64,000 bases of DNA, from positions 223,197 to 287,196 of the forward strand of contig CAWFQH010000002.1 in the NCBI GenBank assembly GCA_963817945.1. The letters run 5' to 3'. The notes below the pieces were generated by a model. That model did no database searches, was not told the DNA's origin, and saw only the letters and a list, made by a program, of their open reading frames with translations. How positions within the stretch are numbered: the first letter of the stretch is position 1; each line of letters opens with the position of its first letter. Shown piece by piece: positions 56,458 to 64,000 of this stretch. A program made the position numbers and the translations under genes. Origin of the DNA: VRUE01 sp963817945. Its GTDB lineage: Bacteria > Actinomycetota > Thermoleophilia > Solirubrobacterales > 70-9.

Positions 56458-59400
56458 GTGAGAGTCCACGCGAAGGCATCGACCGCGGGATCGACCCAGC
56501 ACAAGACCGCCGTTGGGCTCGCCCTCCTCGTCGCGCTCGCGGCGACCCTGCTTGGGGTCACTCCCGCCTTCGCCGCCACGGTCACCGACCGCCCGCTGCT
56601 CTTCAGCTTCGACGGGTCCGACACGACGGCGGGCCGGTTCTCACAGCCTGTGGCGCTTGACGTCGACCAGTCGACCGGCATCGTCTACGTAATAGACTCC
56701 GGCAGGAACGTCCTCGACAAGTTCGACGCCGCCGGCGTCGCCCAGAGCTTCTCGGCAACCGGGAGTTCCTCGCTGGCACCGGGATTCTCATCCGGGGCTT
56801 TCAATTCATACTCCGACGTCGCCGTCGACAACTACGGCCCGAACGCCGGTCGCATCCACGTGATGCGGGAGTTTGGCCCGCTTGAGGCCTTCACCGCGGC
56901 CGGCGAATCGCTCTGGGAGCTTGGCGGCTTCGACGACGTCTGCGGTCTCGCGGTCGACACCGATGGTCACCTCTGGGTCGGCGACTACACCAACAGCAAA
57001 GCCCGCGAGTACGCGAGCAGCGGCAGCCCTCCCTCGGAAATCGGCTCGGTGGATACGCTCGAACGCTCCTGCCGGCTCGATGTCGATGCAAGCGGCAACC
57101 TCTACGCCAACGTCTACAACGGCGGCGTCGACAAATACGAAGGCGGTGTCAAGGGGCCGACGCTTGATGCGACTACCACGCAAGCGGTGACGGTCGACCA
57201 ATCCAGCGCGAGCGGTCACATCTTCACGATCCATAGCACCGACTTCAACGAGTACGACTCCTCGGGGACGCTGCTCGGCACCTTTGGCTCGGAACTCCTC
57301 AGCAGGGGCTTCGGCATCGCCTATAACGCGAGCCTCGATCGCGTCTACGTCGCCGACTCTGGCTCCGGTACGGTCAAGGTCTTTGGGCCGCCCGTCACCG
57401 GCACCGTGCCCGACGTGACGATCGAACCGACCACGGCGATCGAAGTCAACAAAGCCACCTTCAACGGCAAAGTCAATCCGCAGAGCGTCCCCAACAGCTA
57501 CTTCTTCCAATGGAAGCGGAGCTTCCAGGGCTGGAGTGAAGCCGCTGCATCGGCACCACAGACGCTGCCCGAAGACAGCAGTGACCACGCCGTCGCGGTC
57601 AACGTCACCGGGCTCGCGGGCAACACGACCTACCAGGCGCGCCTCGTCGGCCTCAACACCGAAACCGGCCTGCGAAGCGTCTCCAACGAGGTCACCTTCA
57701 CCACTGCGGCGCCGAGCGCGCCCGCGGTGACGATCGACGACCCAACTTCGGTCGGCACGACGAGCGCCGACATCAGCGGCACCGTCAACCCCCAGGGAGA
57801 CTTCGGCACGACCTGGCGCGTCCAGCTCAGCACCGACCCGGCATGCGCTTCGGGCTTCTCCAACCAGGCAAGCCACAGTCTCGAATCCGAAGCGAGCAGC
57901 CCGCAGCCGGTCACCGAGGAACTGACCGGCCTGCTCCCCAACCAGCGCTACTGCGTGCGGATCAGCGCCAGCAACGGCGGCGGCACCACCAATTCGGAAG
58001 TCAAGGAGCTCACCACCGACCCGATCGCGCCGACCGAAGTGGAAACCGCCTTCGCCGCACCCAGGACTGACACCACCGCTCGCCTCAACGCCCGCGTCAA
58101 TCCGCAGGGGGCCGGCGACGCGCATCCGCTCGTCTACCGCTTCGAATACAGCGAAGACGATGGCGCCAGCTGGATCGTCCTGCCCGATCGCGAGTACAGC
58201 GGCGGCGCTCGCAGTCAAATCGTCGTCGGCGACGAGCTGACCGGCCTAACGCCGAACACCACCTACAGCTACCGCTTCAGCGCCGAAAACGACGCCGGCC
58301 CGGCCTCGCCGCAGGGGGCGGTGAAGACCTTCACGACTCGCACCGTGGCCGAAGTCACTCTCCCCGCGCGCGGCATCGAGCTGGTCAACAACCCCGACAA
58401 GGGCAACCAGAACGCGCTCAGCGGGGTGACGATGCTTAGCCTGAGCCAGCTCACCGCCCGGCCGCCCGGGATCTCCTTGGACGGTGAGAAAGCGACGTGG
58501 GGGGTGAGCGGCGGCGCGCCGGGGGCGCCCAACGGCACCGTGTCGACCTTCCTGGCCGAACGGACGCCGAGCGGCTGGCAGTCGCGCAGCCTGGCGCCGC
58601 CGGCGAGCCAACAGGTCGGCGGCGGCGACCTGTTCTACATCGCCCGCGCCGCGACGCCCGACTTCTCCCGCTTCGTCTTCGACGCCGAATACAAGCCGGC
58701 GTTCGGGGAGGCGAGCGAGTCGACCCGGCTGCGGCTCGACGCCCACCAGCACCAGGACATTCTCCAGACCTACAACTGGACGACTGAAAATGACGGTCCC
58801 GGTTCCTTCGACATGACCGAGGACGGCGCCCACGTCATCGACATCAACCACGCCAGCGACCAGCTGGAGGAAATCGGCGATGGCTCGGGCGAAGTGCTCA
58901 GCATCATGCCCGACGGCACGCAATCGAGCTGCGGGCTGGAGGAGGGACCGAGCTTCGCCGGTGGCTCTCGCGACCTGACCGGAAGGGCTGCCAGCACCCT
59001 CTGGCGCGAGGGCTACCACGCGATCGCCACCACCGACGCCTCGCGCGTCTACTTCGAGGCGAAACCCAACGGCGAATGCGGAGAGTCCTGGGGCCTCTAC
59101 GTGCGCAACCGCGAAAGCGAAGAGACGACCCTGATCGACGCCGGCACGGCGACCCAAGACGTCGGCTTCATCACCGCCACCCCGAACGGCCGCGCGGCCT
59201 ACTTCGCGAGCTTCAGCCAGCTCGACCCGGCCGACGGGAACGAAGGCGCCGACCTCTACCGCTGGGAGGAGCAGAGCGAAGAATCGAGCTGCCTGACCTG
59301 CGTGGTCGCGAACGCCAGCCTGGCGACCCTTCCCATCGAAGGTTCTCAAATGTACAGGCCGATTCTGATCTCGCCGGATTTCTCCCACGCCTACTTCGAA

Positions 59401-60255
59401 TCGCATGAGGAGCTGGTCGCCGGCCATCCGCTGGAGGCCTCAGAGCGAAACGTCTACGTCCTCAGCGACGGCCAGATCCGCTTCGTCACCAAGAACGGCG
59501 ACTTTGTCTCGGGCCTGCTGTTCAAGAACACCTCGCGGATCTCAGCGGACGGCAACATGCTGGCCTTCGCCAACACGGCCCAACCCTTCTACACCGCCGA
59601 TACGACCGCCGGCAACCTCAGGCAGGCCTACCTCTACGACGATCGCGAAGCGAGCCTGGAGTGCGTCTCCTGCAACCGTGAGGGGGCGACTACGCACCCT
59701 GTCGCACCGCTCGGCGTCGGCGAGCTGCTCGAGATGTCAGCCGACGGCTCGACGCTCGTCTTCGTCAGCGCCGAGGGGCTGGGGCCGCTCGACGTGAACC
59801 GCACCGAAGACGTCTATGAGTGGCGGGGAGGAGTGCGGCGGCTGATCACCGACGGGGTGACCGAATACCCGGCCAGCATACTCTCGGCTCCGATCGTGCA
59901 GGGGATCGACGCCGAGGGCTCCAACATCCTCTTCTCGGTCACCGACCCGGGCCTGACCGGCCATGAGCGCGACGGGGTCTCCAATCTCTACGTGGCACGA
60001 ATCGGCGGCGGCTTCCCGCGGCCAACCGAGCCGGTGCACTGCGACGGGGACGCCTGTCAGGGACCGCTCGTCGCCCCACCCGTGCCGGGCGGGGCGGGGA
60101 GCGCCAGCTTCAGCGGCCGCGGCAACGTGGCCGGCAAACCGAAAGCCCGCTGCAAGAAGGGACGGGTGCGCCGCAAGGGACGCTGCGTCAAACGCCGTGC
60201 GAACCAACGCCACCACGAGCGAGCTAGCCAGACCAAGCAAGGGAGGACGAAGTGA
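56458..60255 (+). CDS. Very large secreted protein: NHL-type propeller, FN3-like domains and PD40-like propeller
   Basis: This 1265-residue protein has a Sec signal peptide (hydrophobic 18-35, cleavage after FAA). Domains: NHL-like beta-propeller repeats (about 60-305, for example ALDVDQSTGIVYVIDSG, GLAVDTDGHLWVGDY, AYNASLDRVYVADSG), three fibronectin-III-like domains (about 310-610, each with NVTGLAGNTTYQARLVG-type strands), and a second propeller of about eight PD40/TolB-like repeats (about 670-1190, such as SPDFSHAYFES, SADGSTLVFVS). The C-terminus is basic with paired cysteines (RCKKGRVRRKGRCVKRR). It could bind the cell wall or a glycan; the function is unknown. The start is GTG. Confidence 0.85.
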   Translation: MRVHAKASTAGSTQHKTAVGLALLVALAATLLGVTPAFAATVTDRPLLFSFDGSDTTAGRFSQPVALDVDQSTGIVYVIDSGRNVLDKFDAAGVAQSFSATGSSSLAPGFSSGAFNSYSDVAVDNYGPNAGRIHVMREFGPLEAFTAAGESLWELGGFDDVCGLAVDTDGHLWVGDYTNSKAREYASSGSPPSEIGSVDTLERSCRLDVDASGNLYANVYNGGVDKYEGGVKGPTLDATTTQAVTVDQSSASGHIFTIHSTDFNEYDSSGTLLGTFGSELLSRGFGIAYNASLDRVYVADSGSGTVKVFGPPVTGTVPDVTIEPTTAIEVNKATFNGKVNPQSVPNSYFFQWKRSFQGWSEAAASAPQTLPEDSSDHAVAVNVTGLAGNTTYQARLVGLNTETGLRSVSNEVTFTTAAPSAPAVTIDDPTSVGTTSADISGTVNPQGDFGTTWRVQLSTDPACASGFSNQASHSLESEASSPQPVTEELTGLLPNQRYCVRISASNGGGTTNSEVKELTTDPIAPTEVETAFAAPRTDTTARLNARVNPQGAGDAHPLVYRFEYSEDDGASWIVLPDREYSGGARSQIVVGDELTGLTPNTTYSYRFSAENDAGPASPQGAVKTFTTRTVAEVTLPARGIELVNNPDKGNQNALSGVTMLSLSQLTARPPGISLDGEKATWGVSGGAPGAPNGTVSTFLAERTPSGWQSRSLAPPASQQVGGGDLFYIARAATPDFSRFVFDAEYKPAFGEASESTRLRLDAHQHQDILQTYNWTTENDGPGSFDMTEDGAHVIDINHASDQLEEIGDGSGEVLSIMPDGTQSSCGLEEGPSFAGGSRDLTGRAASTLWREGYHAIATTDASRVYFEAKPNGECGESWGLYVRNRESEETTLIDAGTATQDVGFITATPNGRAAYFASFSQLDPADGNEGADLYRWEEQSEESSCLTCVVANASLATLPIEGSQMYRPILISPDFSHAYFESHEELVAGHPLEASERNVYVLSDGQIRFVTKNGDFVSGLLFKNTSRISADGNMLAFANTAQPFYTADTTAGNLRQAYLYDDREASLECVSCNREGATTHPVAPLGVGELLEMSADGSTLVFVSAEGLGPLDVNRTEDVYEWRGGVRRLITDGVTEYPASILSAPIVQGIDAEGSNILFSVTDPGLTGHERDGVSNLYVARIGGGFPRPTEPVHCDGDACQGPLVAPPVPGGAGSASFSGRGNVAGKPKARCKKGRVRRKGRCVKRRANQRHHERASQTKQGRTK

Positions 60256-63200
60256 ACCGCCGAGCGCTGATCCTGGGCCTGATCGCCCTCGCCGTCGCAA
60301 CGCTGGGCAGCGCCGCACAGGCCCAAGCCGCGCCGCGCTTTGACATCAAGGCGACCTGGGGCGACACCAACCTGCCGCCCGGCGGGGCGGGAGTGTTCAC
60401 GATCCAGGCCCGCAACATCGGCGACGCTCCCGGGGCCGAAGAAGCCCTGACGATCACCAACCAGCTGCCCGCAGGAGTCGAAGTCACCAACATCGCCTGG
60501 GATGGCAAATTCGCCGACCTGTCCTTCCTCTGCTCGGGGATCGGCACCGAAACGGCGACCTGCGAACTCCCCAGCTTCTTCGTACCCGTCTTCACGGAAG
60601 CTCCGGGCGTGGGCTCGGGCCCCTTCGCCTCCCCGAGCGGCTACCTGCAGACGATCTACGTGGAAGTCGCGATCGACCCCGGGGCCGCGGGCACGGGAAC
60701 CAACACGGCGACGATCTCCGGCGCCGGCGCGCCCAGCGCCAGCGACGTCGACCAGGTCAGCTTCAGCCCGACGTCCTCTGTCTTCGGGCTCGTCCCCGGC
60801 AGCTTCCGGGGCGAGGTCTTTGACGAGGCCTTCCCCGACGGCTCGCCCTCGCGCCAGGCCGGCGACCATCCCTTCGAGCAGCGGGTCAACTTCGACCTAA
60901 ACGCGAAAAGCCAGCTGGGTTCGGTCGACGGCACGCGCGAGAGCCCCTCCAACGGGCTGCTGCGGACGGTCGAGGCGACGCTGCCGCGCGGCATGATCGG
61001 CAACCCCGAGACGCTGCCGAAGTGCGACCCGACCGCCTTCGCCGAATTCGGCTCCACGCTCAACTCGACCGCCTGCCCGGCCAACACGCAGATCGGCTAC
61101 CTGAACGCCACGATGCTGCTCGGCGGCTCCAATAACGGACGGGGCTGCTGCCTGAACACCAACGAGTTGCTCTCCCGTGTCGCCCTATACAACCTCGAGC
61201 CGCCCAAGGGCACGCCGGTGGACCTCGGCTTCACCGCCAGCGGTCTCGTCATCGGCCACATCTACGCGACCCTCGACGCCGCCCAGAACTACGCGATCAA
61301 GTCGCTGACGCCGAACATCTCCTCGCTGGTCAACGTGCGCGGCACCGAGGTGACGCTCTGGGGCGTGCCGGGGGACCCCGCGCACGACAAGTTCCGCTTC
61401 TTTCCCGCAGAGCAACCCGGCGGCGTCGCGCTCGGTGCCCCCTTCACGGCGCCGATCCGCCCCTTCTTCACCAACCCGATGGACTGCGGCTTTGACAACG
61501 GCGGCATGCGAATCCGGATCGACTCCTACCAGCGCCCGGGCGAGTTCAGCCCGCTGGAGGAGTACCCCGACCCGCTCAACGTCGAAGGCTGCGAGGACCC
61601 GCGCTTTCGCTTTGAGCCGCAGACCTCGCTGCAGCCGACGACCAAGGACGCGGGCGCCTCGACCGGCCTCGACGTGCACCTGGAAGTACCCCAGCGCGAC
61701 GACACCGTCGATGAAGCCAAAAAACTCTATGCCGAGGAAGGCTTCGTCAAAGGCATCGGCACGCCGCCGATGAAGAAAGTCGTCGTCACCTTCCCCGAGG
61801 GAATGACGATCAACCCGGCCGCCGCGCAGGGACTGGAGTCCTGCTCACCGGCCCAGATCAGCCTCGGGACCAACGACCCGGTCACCTGCCCCGATGCCTC
61901 CCAGTACGGCAGGCTGACCCTGCACACGCCGGCCCTGCCGATCGACGAACAGCCCGAAGGCTTCCTCTACATCGCCAAGCAAAACGACAACCCCTTCCAC
62001 AACTTCCTCTCGCTGTACCTGGTCGTCGAGCAGCCCGATCGCGGCATCCTGGTCAAGGTGCCGGGACGAGTCGACCTCGATCCGCAGACGGGGCAAATCA
62101 CCACCACCTTTGACGACATCCCTCAGTTCCCGCTCTCAGACCTGGAGATGAACCTAAAGGGCGGCCTCAGAGCGGGATTGGTCAACCCGCAGACCTGCGG
62201 CACCAAGACGATCCAGGCCACCTTCTACTCCTGGCACGACCCAACCACGCCGATCACGGTGAGTAACGACTACGTGATCACCCAAAACCCCGACGGCACC
62301 CCGCGCCTTAACTCACCAAGCGAGCGTCCCTTCAACCCGTTGATCAGCGGCGGCACGCTCAACAACCTGGCCGGCTCCTTTAGCCCGATGGAGTTGCGGA
62401 TGACCCGCAACGACCTCGAGCAGGAGCTCTCGGTCGCCGAAGGCAAGGCCCCTCCCGGGCTGCTCGCCTCCCTGAAGGGAGTCGGGCGCTGCTCAGATGC
62501 GCAGATCGCCGCCGCGGCCAACCCGGAGCGGACGGGCATCGAAGAGCTCAACTCCCCCTCCTGCCCCGCCTCTTCCCTGGTCGGCTCGGTCGACGCGGGG
62601 GCCGGAGTGGGCCAGGTGATCACCTACGTCAAGGGCAAGATCTACATGGCCGGCCCCTACAAAGGCGCCCCCGTCTCGGGCGTGGCAATCGTCCCCGCTG
62701 TGGCCGGGCCCTTTGACTTGGGCAACATCGTCACCAGGGCACCGGCCTACGTCGACTCAAAGACCGCCGAGCTTCGCCTGATCACCGACAAGCTGCCGCT
62801 GATCTTCAAGGGCATTCCGGTCAGGGTCCGCGACATCCAGGTTCACCTCGACAGGGACCGCTTCACGCTCAACCCGACCAGCTGTGAGCCCTTCGCGCTG
62901 ACCGGCGCTCTGTTTAGCTCCGAAGGCAAATCGAAGACCAGCTCGACCCCCTTCCAGGCGGCTGAGTGCGCCTCGCTGGGCTTCAAACCACGGATCACCA
63001 CCCGCCTCTTCGGCGGCACCAAACGCGGCGCCCATCCCAAACTGCGCAGCGTCTACCGGGCCAGGCCCGGCGATGCCAACGCCGCCGCCGCGGTCGTCTC
63101 GCTGCCGCGCTCGGAGTTCCTCGACCAAGCCCACATCAAGACGATCTGCACCAGGGTGCAGTTCGCCGCCGAGAGCTGCCCGCCGGGCTCGATCTACGGC

Positions 63201-63584
63201 CACGCGACGGCGAGCACGCCATTGCTTGAGGAAACGCTCTCGGGCCCCGTCTACATGCGCTCCTCCGATAACAAGCTGCCCGACCTCGTCGTCGACCTGC
63301 ACGGGATCGTCGACGTCGAGGTGGTCGGGCGGGTCGACTCGATCAGGGGCGGGATCAGGGTCAGCTTCGAACAGATCCCAGACGCCCCGGTCGACACCTT
63401 CACGCTGACCATGCAGGGAGGCAAAAAGGGCCTGCTGATCAACAGCCGCGACGTCTGCGATCGCACCTACCGCCTGCAGGCCAACCTGGAGGGCCAAAAC
63501 GGCAAGCCCGCGACGCTTAGGCCCAAGCTCCAGGCCAACTGCAAGAAGGGGCGCAAGCACAAGCGCAGCGCCCGCGGGGGCTGA
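60252..63584 (+). CDS. Very large secreted beta-rich protein with DUF11-like start
   Basis: This 1110-residue protein has a signal peptide (hydrophobic 5-22, AQA-AP cleavage region), an N-terminal DUF11-like domain (FTIQARNIGDAPGAEEALTITNQLPAGVEVTN), and long stretches of beta-rich sequence in which the pattern CPANTQIGYLNA, CPDASQYGRLTL, CPASSLVGSVDA and CPPGSIYGHATA recurs. It ends in a basic tail NCKKGRKHKRSARGG. The GTG start overlaps the upstream stop by four bases. It probably forms a surface or extracellular-matrix protein; the function is unknown. Confidence 0.85.
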   Translation: MNRRALILGLIALAVATLGSAAQAQAAPRFDIKATWGDTNLPPGGAGVFTIQARNIGDAPGAEEALTITNQLPAGVEVTNIAWDGKFADLSFLCSGIGTETATCELPSFFVPVFTEAPGVGSGPFASPSGYLQTIYVEVAIDPGAAGTGTNTATISGAGAPSASDVDQVSFSPTSSVFGLVPGSFRGEVFDEAFPDGSPSRQAGDHPFEQRVNFDLNAKSQLGSVDGTRESPSNGLLRTVEATLPRGMIGNPETLPKCDPTAFAEFGSTLNSTACPANTQIGYLNATMLLGGSNNGRGCCLNTNELLSRVALYNLEPPKGTPVDLGFTASGLVIGHIYATLDAAQNYAIKSLTPNISSLVNVRGTEVTLWGVPGDPAHDKFRFFPAEQPGGVALGAPFTAPIRPFFTNPMDCGFDNGGMRIRIDSYQRPGEFSPLEEYPDPLNVEGCEDPRFRFEPQTSLQPTTKDAGASTGLDVHLEVPQRDDTVDEAKKLYAEEGFVKGIGTPPMKKVVVTFPEGMTINPAAAQGLESCSPAQISLGTNDPVTCPDASQYGRLTLHTPALPIDEQPEGFLYIAKQNDNPFHNFLSLYLVVEQPDRGILVKVPGRVDLDPQTGQITTTFDDIPQFPLSDLEMNLKGGLRAGLVNPQTCGTKTIQATFYSWHDPTTPITVSNDYVITQNPDGTPRLNSPSERPFNPLISGGTLNNLAGSFSPMELRMTRNDLEQELSVAEGKAPPGLLASLKGVGRCSDAQIAAAANPERTGIEELNSPSCPASSLVGSVDAGAGVGQVITYVKGKIYMAGPYKGAPVSGVAIVPAVAGPFDLGNIVTRAPAYVDSKTAELRLITDKLPLIFKGIPVRVRDIQVHLDRDRFTLNPTSCEPFALTGALFSSEGKSKTSSTPFQAAECASLGFKPRITTRLFGGTKRGAHPKLRSVYRARPGDANAAAAVVSLPRSEFLDQAHIKTICTRVQFAAESCPPGSIYGHATASTPLLEETLSGPVYMRSSDNKLPDLVVDLHGIVDVEVVGRVDSIRGGIRVSFEQIPDAPVDTFTLTMQGGKKGLLINSRDVCDRTYRLQANLEGQNGKPATLRPKLQANCKKGRKHKRSARGG

Positions 63585-64000
63585 TGGAGGCCCCGGCGAG
63601 GGCCCCAGCGCCCGCCAAGCGCGCCCTACCCTGGCCTGGCGCGCTTTGCGGGCTCGCCCTCGCCTGGCTTTGCCTGGCGCCAGCGGTCGAGGCCGAGCTT
63701 GTCCAGAAGGGCTCGGTCCGCGTCGCGGTCTCCGGCTCGCTCTCGCCCAAGCTCCTACCGAGGCACGGCACCGCGCCGATCGCGGTCCGGATCGGCGGCC
63801 GCATCTCCTCGAGCACCTCCCGAGGGACCGCCGCAGCTGCAGGGGGTCGACTTCTCCTTCAACAGAGCCGGGCGGCTGCAGACCCAAGGATTGCCCCGCT
63901 GCCGGCTGGGCAAGATCAACCCCTCGACCACCCGCGAGGCGCTCCTTGCCTGCCAAGCGGCCCTGGTCGGCGAGGGCCACTTCTCGGCCAACGTGCGCTT
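63584..64000 (+). pseudogene. Third secreted-protein gene of the operon, frameshifted and cut by the window end
   Basis: From ATG 63584, overlapping the upstream stop (TGATG), the frame encodes a hydrophobic leader and VQKGSVRVAVSG to LLPRHGTAPIAVRIGGRISS. Around 63817-63822 a one-base shift is needed to continue as EGPPQLQGVDFSFNRAGRL, LPRCRLGKINPSTTREALLAC and ALVGEGHFSANV, which fits the homologous family of secreted proteins of this lineage. In the original frame the rest is non-conserved. The shift is next to a CCC run and may be a real mutation or a sequencing error. Confidence 0.6.

Overview
The window is high-GC DNA from an actinobacterium, most probably of the Thermoleophilia/Solirubrobacterales type. 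This is an inference from three things seen here: frequent GTG starts with 4-base start/stop overlaps, a complete 14-subunit nuo operon, and a cluster of very large secreted proteins with Lys/Arg/Cys-rich C-terminal tails. B12-dependent NrdJ, flavin-dependent ThyX and an archaeal-looking topoisomerase I add to an unusual nucleotide/DNA-metabolism set. I see no rRNA, tRNA, CRISPR array, prophage or transposase gene. No gap between genes exceeds 300 bases.

Layout. 1-12.7 kb is mixed metabolism and regulation: the end of a nucleotidyltransferase-like gene, a histidine kinase/receiver pair, a phosphotransferase beside an acyl-CoA dehydrogenase, a RibD-like reductase, a sulfotransferase divergent from a flippase-like membrane protein, a TadE-like protein with a decayed partial copy nearby, beta-carbonic anhydrase, a CBS-pair protein, ThyX and an AEC permease. 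13.7-29.1 kb is the nuoABCDEFGHIJKLMN operon on the minus strand, interrupted between nuoI and nuoJ by an opposite-strand DUF4242 gene. 29.3-41.4 kb carries small membrane proteins, a KTSC protein, a flavin reductase, a lipoprotein cytochrome c, serS, a NarL-type regulator, msrB, a thioesterase, an MFS carrier, a HAD phosphatase, an ABC exporter pair and a P450. 41.5-54 kb has nrdJ, a hemolysin III protein, an FMN reductase/YceI/MarR redox cluster with a visible promoter and operator, a siroheme-synthase-like protein, an epimerase, topA-tmk-holB, DUF2304 and a family 2 glycosyltransferase. 54.2-64 kb has a kinase/OmpR regulator pair followed by three secreted-protein genes, the last of which runs off the window and is frameshifted.

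The most unusual signal is palindromic sequence. A ~98-base repeat with inverted ends is inserted in frame in both nuoG and nuoJ, and the flanking arms differ between copies while staying complementary within each copy. A second palindromic repeat lies in frame in nuoC and recurs between tmk and holB. Several long, nearly perfect inverted repeats also sit at gene boundaries, including two between divergently transcribed genes, where a terminator is not expected.
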